Shown here piece after piece: positions 1 to 7,722 of a stretch of 38,673 nucleotides of DNA (the stretch's first letter is position 1; each line of letters opens with the position of its first letter). Made by a program: the position numbers and the translations under genes. The notes beneath the pieces were generated by a model. It was not told the origin of the DNA, did no database searches, and saw only the letters and a list, made by a program, of their open reading frames with translations. This DNA comes from a virus: positions 1-38,673 of IMG/VR virus record IMGVR_UViG_3300033182_001307, one strand, 5' to 3'.

Positions 1-140
1 CCAGTGATGATTGACGATCCAGCAGGCCCCTGCGCCCCCAACAGCGAAACATAGGCAGTAAGCCGATCTTCGCTGACAGTTACAGTATTTTTCAGCTCTG
101 TAACTTCTACATCAATCTTGGAGCCGAGCACCTCGCTCAT
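1..140 (-). CDS. Tail fibre-like protein, N-terminal part (cut by window start)
   Basis: This is an open frame that starts with ATG at 140 and runs off the left edge, so only 46 residues are visible. The visible part begins MSEVLGSKID, continues with a short amphipathic, probably coiled-coil stretch (about residues 8-35), and ends with GAQGPAGSS, which looks like the start of a collagen-like Gly-x-y region. That layout is common in trimeric phage fibres and adhesins. The start overlaps the stop of the upstream gene as ATGA (137-140), so the two are probably co-translated. It is the last visible gene of the minus-strand tail operon, after the baseplate genes, which is where receptor-binding fibres usually sit. 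The fibre role is inferred from position and the Gly-Pro-rich turn; nothing catalytic is seen. Confidence 0.55.
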   Translation of the reverse strand, partial: MSEVLGSKIDVEVTELKNTVTVSEDRLTAYVSLLGAQGPAGSSIIT

Positions 141-484
141 CGGGTGACCTCATAATCGAGGCGCACAGCGCCTTTCAGAAGCCTGTTCACAGCCCCAGAG
201 TTATTGACGATCTCCAAGTCGTACACGCCGTCATACTGGAGAAGAGTCGTGTCGTCAGCGTCAATTGTGAGGGTGATGGTGCCGTTCGTGCCGCCGAGCG
301 CAATACGGCCATTCTCGGTGGTGAGTTCAATCATGACGTCGGTAGCGTCTACCTCTGATCGGATCTGCATGCGAGCAGTGTGATTTGTGAAGTCGTACAG
401 GGATCCGTCAGGGTTTTTAACCACGATGGAACGGGAAAACGTCGCACCCTGATCTAAGTTGATGTTATAGATCCCTGCGATCAC
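137..484 (-). CDS. Phage baseplate/tail accessory protein (BppU N-terminal-like)
   Basis: The 115-residue protein starts at a GTG with a GGAAGG ribosome site about 8 bases upstream. It is a compact all-beta protein: it opens INLDQGATF, has a central T-A-R-M-Q-I-R strand, a later GTITLTIDADDTT segment, and ends GAVRLDYEVTR. This pattern recurs in many phage tail modules and resembles the N-terminal domain of baseplate upper proteins, which dock receptor-binding proteins onto the baseplate. It lies between the holin-like gene and the fibre gene, downstream of an intrinsic terminator and possibly behind its own promoter. A structural role as a fibre adaptor is inferred; the family assignment is from memory. 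Confidence 0.55.
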   Translation of the reverse strand: MIAGIYNINLDQGATFSRSIVVKNPDGSLYDFTNHTARMQIRSEVDATDVMIELTTENGRIALGGTNGTITLTIDADDTTLLQYDGVYDLEIVNNSGAVNRLLKGAVRLDYEVTR

Positions 485-515
485 GACATTGCCTTCCGAA
501 CAGCGCTGCTACTAG

Positions 516-542
516 ATTTTAGCCTGTTTCCGTGTGTTTCAC
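516..542 (-). promoter_or_regulatory. Candidate promoter for the fibre genes
   Basis: On the minus strand a TAAAAT -10-like hexamer (516-521) lies just after the terminator at 549-592 and before the GTG start at 484. The best -35 match is GTGAAA at 537-542 with a 15-base spacer, which is short. The -35 area also holds a small palindrome (CCGTG and CACGG arms, 530-544). The same TAAAAT hexamer occurs in the two better promoters at 16478 and 21139. Weak call. Confidence 0.25.
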
Positions 543-548
543 GGGTAC

Positions 549-592
549 AAAAAGCGTGAGCGAGGCGGCCCTAACGGCCGCCTCGCTCACGC
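549..592 (-). terminator. Strong intrinsic terminator
   Basis: A perfect 17-base inverted repeat (arms 554-570 and 576-592, loop CTAAC on the plus strand) is followed, in minus-strand reading, by a run of five U (549-553). It sits 20 bases after the stop of the holin-like gene and separates the baseplate operon from the fibre genes. The stem is GC-rich and has no mismatch. Confidence 0.9.
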
Positions 593-611
593 CTTGTCGG
601 GAGGTTGTTGT

Positions 612-815
612 TCAGTCGTCCTTTTTCTTGCTGTCAAAGAACGAAGCGATCGCGGGATCACCGATCTTCGACGAGGCGACGGCCAGAACCGCACCAACGA
701 GTGGCAGCAGCAGGGCGATGAGCTCCGGGTCCATGTCCCACTTCGCGGCGAAGTAGACAAAAAGGCCCATGACGCCGCCCTTGGCGCCCTGATCAAGAGT
801 CTGAGTCTTGCTCAT
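612..815 (-). CDS. Small membrane protein, possible holin
   Basis: The 67-residue protein has a hydrophobic stretch at about residues 15-24 and a clear transmembrane helix at about 31-50 (ALLLPLVGAVLAVA). It ends in a charged tail, DSKKKDD. Size, topology and the basic C-terminus fit small phage holins, which permeabilise the host membrane for lysis. No lysin gene is visible next to it, so the holin label rests only on protein type and late-operon position. The start has a GGAG site in TGGAGAATAAG, and the upstream gene's stop lies within that spacer. A perfect terminator follows the gene. It could instead be a membrane anchor for an unknown process. Confidence 0.45.
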   Translation of the reverse strand: MSKTQTLDQGAKGGVMGLFVYFAAKWDMDPELIALLLPLVGAVLAVASSKIGDPAIASFFDSKKKDD

Positions 816-817
816 TC

Positions 818-1042
818 TTATTCTCCATCATGCTCGGCGTATCCCTGATTTAGGATAACTTCACTAGCACAGTTTAGCATTCCGGTAGCTAGCCACGCAG
901 TCATTTGGTCGCTAGTAGATACATGAAGGTCTTTAGTATCGGCGCTAACGCTTTCGGCGATAATAATATAATTTGTAATCATTCGGTCAGGGAATGATTC
1001 TTTCATCAAGGCTTCGAGGTCGATTTCGTTCTCCTCACCCAT
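818..1042 (-). CDS. Small hypothetical protein in the tail operon
   Basis: I chose the ATG at 1042 because an AAGGAG site lies 6 bases before it; the longer reading from 1075 overlaps the preceding gene and adds 11 residues with no ribosome site. The 74-residue product has an acidic start (MGEENEIDLEAL), a central beta-like TNYIIIAESV strand and a mid-protein HVSTSDQMTAWLATGML segment. I recognise a loose similarity to short phage proteins that contain a 'D-M-T-x-W' motif, but no function is known to me. It follows the tail protein I gene directly and precedes the holin-like gene, so it may be a late accessory protein. There is no signal peptide or transmembrane segment. Confidence 0.6.
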   Translation of the reverse strand: MGEENEIDLEALMKESFPDRMITNYIIIAESVSADTKDLHVSTSDQMTAWLATGMLNCASEVILNQGYAEHDGE

Positions 1043-1052
1043 GATGTTCTCC

Positions 1053-2495
1053 TTACAGTGAGGCGACGCATTCATGCGTTAAAATATGTCCCGCAGGCCT
1101 GACATTTTCCAACACGCCGGTAATCAGATCTGAGCTTTCACCCGTAATACCATCGAGTGTTTCAGAAGTCAACGTATTGATTGTGATATAAAAAGGCGTC
1201 GTTGTGTCAATCGTGTACGATTTGGTGTCCGTCAGCACCAGCTCGAGCGTTTCCCGAATCGACGTCAAAGTGCCAGCCTTTCTTGAGTAGTTGGCGTTTT
1301 TGATCTGCCACCTCCAAAAATCTTCAACCGTCGTTGAGATCAAGTCATATCGCTCAATCTCTTCCCACGAGTTGTCGACCTCGTCAACTGTTCCAGTCGC
1401 CTCGGCTCCTGCCGCTGTCGTGGAGGAATCCTGATAGGCGAATTCGTTGGCCGGCTCATCGACAGACGTAATTTCGAACTGACCGTCGTAAGAAGTTGTA
1501 CCACCAATATCGACCGTCGCCCCAACAACAACCCACGATTCGAGCGACGACACAACTACCGTGACCTCCCCAGAGCCATCGTTGCTGATCGAAGAAATAG
1601 ACATCTGAGCTGGCGTGTCAGTATCGATTTCCGTCATCCAGTTTTGCCACGAAGTGGGGAAGTTCGCCCACGGAGTCGTGGACGGGCTGTCACCCAGCAA
1701 GAGGTTCCCTGTTAACGAACCAAGCCACGGAAGATATTTTTCATCCGCAATCGTCGGGTCGACAAGGCCACTTAGCGAATTACTGTCGTTCGGATTGGCG
1801 CCGGTTTCGTTGTCGCGAAAGAAAAAGTGTTTGTACTGTTCAATGGCGATAGAACCCCACCCTGTTCCAATATCGATCAGCCGAATAAGCGGATAGACAG
1901 GGTACGTCTGCTCTCTGTCTTTCGTGACCATTACGCGCGGCAAATAAGCAACAACCTCGCGAAGCATGGTGTTTCTGCGAAATCCATACTCGCCGTAAAT
2001 AGTTGGCCGGTACAACATAATTTCGTACTGCTCGTGATCGGCGATTGTGATCGTGGGCTTGACGAGGTACGGCTCAGTTGATGATGCGAGGTAGAGCGGA
2101 TCGTTTCGCAGGATGTTCCACCGATCCGCAGCGGCTGAAACGACCCGCTCTTTAGAAAGAGGAAGCGCGCCCCTGAAGCGCTCCAACTTCATGGTCACTT
2201 GGAGATCTTTCGTCGACTTCACTTGGGTCATAAACGTCATGTAGTCGGTGATGTCTGCGATTTCGGTTTGTGTCGAGTCACACGTCAGCACTACTGGGTC
2301 GCCGTTAGTCGGAGTGATGCCCATGACCACGTACGACGTGTTCTCGTCAGGCGACATGTTGAAGATCGCGGTAATAGCCGCGTTCCCCGACGTTACCGTC
2401 CACGTTCCCAGCGTTGCGTCTGTAAGTCGATCAACACCGAGCAGACGGTTGGCGACTGCTTCTGGCGCGAGCTCGAAGTTGGTCAAGTGGGCCAT
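1053..2495 (-). CDS. Baseplate tail protein I (P2 gpI-like)
   Basis: The 480-residue protein is the wedge component that usually links baseplate protein J to the tail fibres. The family signature is YLPWLGSLTG (residues 254-263), followed at 375-420 by a helical stretch, including DFWRWQIKNAN and the KAGTLTSIRETLE motif (equivalent to the usual kGT..a...l), and near the C-terminus PAGHIL. The family is normally about 200 residues, so this is a long version. An N-terminal beta-rich region (about 20-190) precedes the core, and a small beta domain (about 297-373) splits it. The ATG follows the stop of the J gene with no gap, and no clear ribosome site is present, so translation is probably coupled. 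Gene order W-J-I is the standard myovirus order, which supports the call. Confidence 0.85.
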   Translation of the reverse strand: MAHLTNFELAPEAVANRLLGVDRLTDATLGTWTVTSGNAAITAIFNMSPDENTSYVVMGITPTNGDPVVLTCDSTQTEIADITDYMTFMTQVKSTKDLQVTMKLERFRGALPLSKERVVSAAADRWNILRNDPLYLASSTEPYLVKPTITIADHEQYEIMLYRPTIYGEYGFRRNTMLREVVAYLPRVMVTKDREQTYPVYPLIRLIDIGTGWGSIAIEQYKHFFFRDNETGANPNDSNSLSGLVDPTIADEKYLPWLGSLTGNLLLGDSPSTTPWANFPTSWQNWMTEIDTDTPAQMSISSISNDGSGEVTVVVSSLESWVVVGATVDIGGTTSYDGQFEITSVDEPANEFAYQDSSTTAAGAEATGTVDEVDNSWEEIERYDLISTTVEDFWRWQIKNANYSRKAGTLTSIRETLELVLTDTKSYTIDTTTPFYITINTLTSETLDGITGESSDLITGVLENVRPAGHILTHECVASL

Positions 2496-3956
2496 TTAGA
2501 CGACACCCACAGTCACATTGGTCACGTTGGGCAGTGTCCCTCGGAAAAGAATGTCGACGTCCCCTGTTGACAAGTCAATATTGGCGAGTGGTTCTGGTGA
2601 TCCGAGCGTGAAACTTATGGAATCGACGTAATCGACTCCCGGAACCGCATCAACGATCGAGATCACATTATTGACACGAATCCTTGTAGACCAATCCCAA
2701 TTTCCTCTAGAGATATAGTCAGTTACGGCGGCCTCGACGTTATCTCTAACTGTCAGTTCGTTGTAGCCGTCGAGAAGCGCAAAATCAATTGTCGCCTCGA
2801 GGTCCAGTTGGAGCGCGTCGATTAGGGTGAAGTCCAAGCCCGCGACTACCCGACTCTCAATTGCTGAGGTGATCGCCGTTTTCACGGAGTCGCTAACTGG
2901 ATCGCCGTTCGAGTCGGCTACGACAGTGGTCACATATCCCGCTGTTGGCGAGGAGCCATAAAGCGACAATCCGCCACTTGTGTCAAAACGTTCCAAATTT
3001 TTCAGGAACTCAACGGTGTAGCTTTCAGTGAGGGTTTCGCCCGTCGATGCGCCTACAGTGTTGCTGGCGTAAACTGTGGTGGAGTTAAGGCTTGTTATTT
3101 CGTAAACCTCATTAAATTTTGTGTCGCTAGCTCCAACGATTCGGAAATATTCACCGGCGATCGGTGTCGGGTAGAGGCCTGTCGGGTCGATCGAGAGTGA
3201 TGCGCCCAGCGAGCCACTGCTTTCGAAAATTTGGACACCGTCGACTTGCAGCGTGTGCGTCTGGTCGAGAGTTGTGCATCGGCGAACGTCGGTGTAGACA
3301 GACAAAATATAGTTAGTGATCTGGGCTTTTGTAGCCAAGCTTTCAGAGAGACTCGCAATATATGTTGCTCCACGTGCAAAATACTCTTCGTCTGATTCGG
3401 ATGCTGCGCCTTGTGTCAGAGTCCCAGAAAAAGCAACTGAAAAAATTCTATTCGACGACGTGAGGAGAAGCATTGTGTCGCCATCATCGATCACGGGCCG
3501 AACCCCGGTGCTTGCGGCAGATACCGGCACAGCAGCCGACGTAGTGCTACCCGCCGCAACAACCACCTGTTCGTCGGTCACGAACACGTGCTGCGTTGTA
3601 ACACCGTCAACAGTTTCGACGTACGCGACACGTGTTCCAGCGGGGATGGTGGCGCCGTTGCTGTCGACAATAGTGAAAATTGCGGATCCACTGGCAAATG
3701 ACGACTGGGCTCGGGTGAATCCGAGAAGGTTCAAAACACCTTCCATCAGTCCGTTGGGCAGTCGGTTGATGGCGCCGGTCATGAGGCCAGCGATGTAGGA
3801 CATTGCCTGCAAGACGGCGTCCTCGACAGTTCCTTCGCGAGGTGAGAAATCGGGTAGCGCGGTTTGGGCGTAGGAGACTGCGTTGTCGTAAATTTGTGAT
3901 GGTTGAACGTCGTTGATGGTCAGGTCGACGTATTCGCGAAAATCTGGCGATGCCAT
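2496..3956 (-). CDS. Baseplate J-like protein (P2 gpJ / T4 gp6 type)
   Basis: The 486-residue protein is the core baseplate wedge protein that joins the hub to the outer baseplate. The N-terminal region has the family pattern DFSPREGTVEDAVLQAMSY (36-54), then the J domain with GSAIFTIVDSNGATIPAGTRV (90-110) and SDEEYFARG (188-196). The C-terminal half contains the usual VTTVVADSNGDP segment and the paired alpha/beta domains (VKTAITSAIESR, 358-369). A beta-rich insert is present at about 228-320. An AGGAG site lies 6 bases before the ATG. The gene follows the gp25/W homologue and abuts the tail protein I gene. Confidence 0.93.
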   Translation of the reverse strand: MASPDFREYVDLTINDVQPSQIYDNAVSYAQTALPDFSPREGTVEDAVLQAMSYIAGLMTGAINRLPNGLMEGVLNLLGFTRAQSSFASGSAIFTIVDSNGATIPAGTRVAYVETVDGVTTQHVFVTDEQVVVAAGSTTSAAVPVSAASTGVRPVIDDGDTMLLLTSSNRIFSVAFSGTLTQGAASESDEEYFARGATYIASLSESLATKAQITNYILSVYTDVRRCTTLDQTHTLQVDGVQIFESSGSLGASLSIDPTGLYPTPIAGEYFRIVGASDTKFNEVYEITSLNSTTVYASNTVGASTGETLTESYTVEFLKNLERFDTSGGLSLYGSSPTAGYVTTVVADSNGDPVSDSVKTAITSAIESRVVAGLDFTLIDALQLDLEATIDFALLDGYNELTVRDNVEAAVTDYISRGNWDWSTRIRVNNVISIVDAVPGVDYVDSISFTLGSPEPLANIDLSTGDVDILFRGTLPNVTNVTVGVV

Positions 3957-3958
3957 GA

Positions 3959-4258
3959 TTAGCTCCTGATGTCGAATGCGACGTCAATGGCACTTCTGCC
4001 TTCTGGCGTGTCGCTGATTTGAACGTCTACGAGGCGGACTTCCGGGATGAATGCTGCCGCCGTAAACATCAGTTTTCTTTTGGCGTTTTCGTTGAATACC
4101 GGGTCGTGTGCCCCAAAGTTGGGGGAGATCGGTAGTTCGCCGGGCAAAATTTGTGCTGCGAGTGCGAGAAGCTGGGCGTACTGGTCGCTGGATCCGTCTG
4201 CGTGCTTGCGGAGACCACGTTCAGCAGTAAATTTGATGGGGAACGCGATTGTGTCCAT
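3959..4258 (-). CDS. Baseplate wedge protein W (T4 gp25-like)
   Basis: The 99-residue protein matches the GPW/gp25 family in size and layout: it opens with IAFPIKFTAERGL, has a central LLALAAQILPGELPISPNFG (the family hallmark R-P-x-x-G-layout is replaced by GELPISPNFG), and ends with beta strands PEVRLVDVQI and AIDVAFDIRS. It initiates sheath assembly on the baseplate and connects wedge to sheath. Despite the old 'lysozyme' label, the family is structural. It is separated by 40 bases from the spike gene and immediately precedes J. The ribosome site is weak (GAGAAGATGG is the best candidate); a three-codon ATG GCA AAA TAG micro-ORF lies just before the start. Confidence 0.88.
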   Translation of the reverse strand: MDTIAFPIKFTAERGLRKHADGSSDQYAQLLALAAQILPGELPISPNFGAHDPVFNENAKRKLMFTAAAFIPEVRLVDVQISDTPEGRSAIDVAFDIRS

Positions 4259-4298
4259 TGTACTATTTTGCCATCTTCTCGAACGTTTCAGGGCTACG

Positions 4299-5387
4299 TC
4301 AGTGGGCCTTAATCTGGAACTTTACTGCTAGATGTTTACCGCGGATATCGAAAGCGTCACCGGCGTCAGTTACTCCCGACCCCGTATATCCCGTAGTTCC
4401 ATTAAAGTTAGAGACACTACCACTGATGGAGATTGACGGGTCGGCGCTGCCAGAGGTGTAGTTGCCGATGTTCCACGATCCGGAGTGCCCAAATTGTGCA
4501 TGCCTTACAGCCATTCCCGCCGAACCCGTTGGCGCGTGATATGTCTGGTAGGAACCAAGCCGCTCGACAAGATCACTGTGACTGTTGATCGAGACCCCCA
4601 CGGTGCCCGGGTTTACGATGTGCGCGTGGCTGCTCTGATTCGCTGAAAAGTTGTCGCTGTGACCGTGATTCATCGAGTGACTGTGATCCGGTAGTTCTGA
4701 CGTCGACAAACTTTTTGTGCGTGACCCGGCGTTGGCTCCAAGCGTGGTATTTCCGTCACCAGAGAGCATTGCGTCAGTCATGTCTGGGAGAACCAGCGAG
4801 CTACCAGATTTCCATGAGGCGGGGGCCACTGACCACAACGACGGATACAACGTTGACGCAGAACTAACCGTGCTGCCATCGAGGAGCAGCCAGCCGGTGT
4901 CGGCGGTCGAACTTATTGTTGCCATAATTGTTCCTGCTGGAACAAGCATGTTTTGAACAGCCGAAGCGAGATCTGCAACGGTGATGGTGCCGTCTTCGAT
5001 CGCTGCTGACGTAACTGCGTCGTCCGCAAGTTTGTCTGCGGTGACCGCGTCGTCTGCAAGTTTTGCGGTGGTGATAGCTAGGTCGGCGATTCCGTCGGTT
5101 CCGGCCGGCCCTTCGGCTTGCAGTTCGATGAGTTCTGGGGCGAAAATGACGCATTCGTCGAGCGAGTTGTTGAGAAATCCGCAGATGACTCGCTGCCCGA
5201 CGGCTGGTACGGCACCACCGGTGTAGCCGCCAACAAGGCACGGTCCGAAACTGAACCCGGCGGACACATACGGAATTTTGACGTACACCTCGTCGCCATC
5301 GATCTTGATGATTTCGCCTGCGTATACGCCGTTTTGCGGTAGCGGCTGTGACGCTGTTTTTGTTGGTGAGGTGAATCCGGTTGGCAT
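4299..5387 (-). CDS. Chimeric baseplate spike (OB fold) plus tail collar fibre
   Basis: The 362-residue protein combines two modules. Residues about 15-95 (YAGEIIKIDGDEVYVKIPY and AVGQRVICGFLN) look like the OB domain at the start of gpV/gp5-type spike proteins. Residues about 105-145 are fibre-like repeats of the type K-L-A-D-D-A-V-T. Residues about 148-210 match the phage tail collar domain (PAGTIMATISS, then GWLLLDG, then SSLVLPDMTDAML). The rest contains ELPDHSHSMNHGHS and a Gly/Ser-rich end, as in short tail fibres. The start overlaps the stop of the hub gene as TAATG. Position between hub and W is that of the spike. It may plug the hub and also make receptor contact; both are inference from domain content. 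Confidence 0.8.
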   Translation of the reverse strand: MPTGFTSPTKTASQPLPQNGVYAGEIIKIDGDEVYVKIPYVSAGFSFGPCLVGGYTGGAVPAVGQRVICGFLNNSLDECVIFAPELIELQAEGPAGTDGIADLAITTAKLADDAVTADKLADDAVTSAAIEDGTITVADLASAVQNMLVPAGTIMATISSTADTGWLLLDGSTVSSASTLYPSLWSVAPASWKSGSSLVLPDMTDAMLSGDGNTTLGANAGSRTKSLSTSELPDHSHSMNHGHSDNFSANQSSHAHIVNPGTVGVSINSHSDLVERLGSYQTYHAPTGSAGMAVRHAQFGHSGSWNIGNYTSGSADPSISISGSVSNFNGTTGYTGSGVTDAGDAFDIRGKHLAVKFQIKAH

Positions 5388-6988
5388 TATGGGGCTCCGG
5401 GCAGACTGCGGAGAATTTCGTCGAGGCCTTCGATGGTTGGCCGATACACGATGTATGGCCTGACGTCTTCCAGAACTTGGTAAGAGACGCTTGTCGCGCC
5501 GTACAAGTTTCGGAACTGGGTCATTGCTTCTTCTTGTGCGCTACGAGTCGTTTGGCGGTACACACGCATTGAGTCTACTTTAGCGCCATTGAAAACTGCT
5601 GTGAAGACAGAGTCGAATCCTGTGTCTGGAAGACCTAAACGACCCGACAGATATTCATATATTTTGTCAAAGATAAGTTTTTGTCTGGCGGAGCCGATGA
5701 ACTGTGCTCCACCGGCACCCACACCTGCTTCAAGCTGTTCTGTTGTCAGTCCGTCCAGTCTCGCGTAGAGGCTTGCTTTTACGTGGACTAACGCCAGATA
5801 CATGACGCTGAGGCGGCCATACTTTTGGGCGAGCGTTTCCATGATCCGGTCTTTTTCAGGACGCGTGGCCGCATTGTAGGTTTGTCGAGCGTAGTCAACG
5901 CAGATACCAAGGGCGTACTCTACAGCTCGATCGAAAGCTCCTGCCTTGTAAATAAGTTCATGCAAATTGAAATTTTTTGTGTCTTTTCCAATGTTTCTTC
6001 GAATGAACGTTGACAATCGGTCGACAATGGATGCGGGAAGAGCAGAAATCTGCCCTGATGGGGTGCTGCCTCCCCCTCCCCCGGCACCTTGACGTGGTTC
6101 ATACGGCACTGGGGTGCGAAAACCAATCCGCACCGGATCGGGAGATCCTTCCTCCCATTCCACGTCAGTAATCAGGTAGTAATCCTCAAAATCAGGAATC
6201 CCATATAGGTAGATGGTCATTCCGGGACGAAGCTCGACGCCGTTTGTGCGCTCAATCATGCACGACCCTTCGGCCTGCATGGGGTCGTCGTCTGATTTTC
6301 TTACTGATGGCATGTCGAGCACCACCCATCGTTGTGATGAGCCGGGGAAAATGCTGTCCGAGTTGGATGGCCATCCGATTGGCACAAAGGTGCGCCCTTC
6401 GTACTGATAGGTTGGGTCGCCCCATTTGCCGAGCAAGTATTCTTGGGACGTAAAAAACAATGTGTTGTCGGTCTCGAAAATTACGAATTGCTGGTCAGCT
6501 GCGGCGCGACGAAGCACATCCCAAACTGATTCGTCGTTTTTGGCGTTTGATGCCTTCACGATTGTTTGTCGCTCTGGTGTTTCTTCGCCGAAGAAGTTCA
6601 TTCCGTATCGTTCTGCCACCTGCGCGGCGAACGCGGTTCCAGAAATCTTGGTGTAAGCTTCCGGTTCCTTGTCACGCTTCATTAACTGTATGTTTTTATT
6701 TCGACACGACAATTTTACGGATGGGTCGAAGCCCATCCCCTGTGAAATTTCTTGTGCCGCAATCTCAAATGAGCGACCTCGGAAAAAAACGTCTCGGCGA
6801 ATCTGCCAACTGTTCGCCTCGGCATAACGAAATCCCGGATCAGTAACTTCCATCTGAACCTCGGACGCGCCGTCCATTGTGAGCGACACCGCACATTTGG
6901 TGACCAGTTCAGCGATTTTTTGCTGGTTCGCCGGATTCGTTCCAGATATCTTTAGCAGATTGCTCGTGATGACATCAAAGTTTGCCAT
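5387..6988 (-). CDS. Baseplate hub protein (gpD / T4 gp27-like) with C-terminal extension
   Basis: The 533-residue protein has an N-terminal part (1 to about 297) with hub features: an early 'VTKCAVSLTMDGASEVQMEVTD' style strand pair, KISGTAFAAQVAERYGMNF (about 112-130), a central WDVLRRAAADQQFVIFETDNTLFF, and GVELRPGMTIYLYG followed by YYLITDVEWEEGSPDPVRIGF. This is the layout of P2 gpD and XkdQ-type hubs, which form the torus that receives the spike and joins it to the tail tube. A Gly-rich linker (about 298-312, GAGGGGGSTPSG) leads to a 220-residue mostly helical C-terminal region that I do not recognise. It lies between the tube-associated gene and the spike gene, as expected. Confidence 0.82.
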   Translation of the reverse strand: MANFDVITSNLLKISGTNPANQQKIAELVTKCAVSLTMDGASEVQMEVTDPGFRYAEANSWQIRRDVFFRGRSFEIAAQEISQGMGFDPSVKLSCRNKNIQLMKRDKEPEAYTKISGTAFAAQVAERYGMNFFGEETPERQTIVKASNAKNDESVWDVLRRAAADQQFVIFETDNTLFFTSQEYLLGKWGDPTYQYEGRTFVPIGWPSNSDSIFPGSSQRWVVLDMPSVRKSDDDPMQAEGSCMIERTNGVELRPGMTIYLYGIPDFEDYYLITDVEWEEGSPDPVRIGFRTPVPYEPRQGAGGGGGSTPSGQISALPASIVDRLSTFIRRNIGKDTKNFNLHELIYKAGAFDRAVEYALGICVDYARQTYNAATRPEKDRIMETLAQKYGRLSVMYLALVHVKASLYARLDGLTTEQLEAGVGAGGAQFIGSARQKLIFDKIYEYLSGRLGLPDTGFDSVFTAVFNGAKVDSMRVYRQTTRSAQEEAMTQFRNLYGATSVSYQVLEDVRPYIVYRPTIEGLDEILRSLPGAP

Positions 6989-6994
6989 TGTCGA

Positions 6995-7720
6995 TCAGAT
7001 TTCTGACGCGTCTAAATTCACCCACGGAATTCGATCTCCGCCCCCGATAGCGATGTCCGTAAAGTCAATCCAGTCTTCTGCCTCTTCATCCTCATTTTCT
7101 GGATTGCGGAACGGGGCGATCTCGGTGTACTGGATTGGCTCAAGCTGCACAATTTCGAGCAGAGGATTTACGTTTTCGATTAACGACATTGTCACTTGAG
7201 CCTGCGCAATCCGCTGGCCAGCGTTGCGACGAATCGAATCAAACTGCAAGTCCATCACAGTCCAAAACGCTAGCTCGCCACCTGAATACGAACCCGGCGC
7301 ACCCAAAAACCCGTCCGTGTTAGTAAACACGAGAGGTCTCGTCGAACCAGCGATCTCCTGCAAGACCTCAAGCGAATCTTCTACGTCGATAAACATGCCG
7401 TCATTCGGAACCGCAACAATAAACGAAATGGTGACACGCTTCGCACGCGGTTTGGAAAACAGCACCAACGGTTTGCGACCGGGCCGATCAATCGACACCA
7501 TTTCCGGGGCCATTTCCGAGTACGACACACGCTCAGGCGGGAACGGAAACTGAAACACCAAAACTGGATCGCTCTGCCTAATCTGCACTGCTTCCATCTG
7601 GGTGTAATCGGTTCCGGCCGTGGTCGTCGAAGAAGAACGAGAGCTGGTCGCACCAACAGAACGCCGCCACTGCAGCGGGCCGATACGAATTTTGCGGAGA
7701 GATGAAATACGGTCGGCCAC
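6995..7720 (-). CDS. Tail tube/baseplate adaptor protein (CIS tube-like)
   Basis: The 241-residue protein starts with GTG at 7720, with AAAGG upstream, two bases after the tape measure stop. Residues about 50-110 contain VLVFQFPFPPERVSYSE and later KRVTISFIVAVPNDG, which resembles the FQFNPexxxx pattern of contractile-injection-system tube and XkdP-type proteins. The C-terminal region has LQFDSIRRNAGQRIAQAQVTMSLIE followed by an acidic tail. No LysM domain is visible. Proteins in this slot, between tape measure and hub, usually form the tube-baseplate junction. The assignment is from motif and position. Confidence 0.65.
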   Translation of the reverse strand: MADRISSLRKIRIGPLQWRRSVGATSSRSSSTTTAGTDYTQMEAVQIRQSDPVLVFQFPFPPERVSYSEMAPEMVSIDRPGRKPLVLFSKPRAKRVTISFIVAVPNDGMFIDVEDSLEVLQEIAGSTRPLVFTNTDGFLGAPGSYSGGELAFWTVMDLQFDSIRRNAGQRIAQAQVTMSLIENVNPLLEIVQLEPIQYTEIAPFRNPENEDEEAEDWIDFTDIAIGGGDRIPWVNLDASEI

Positions 7721-7722
7721 GA

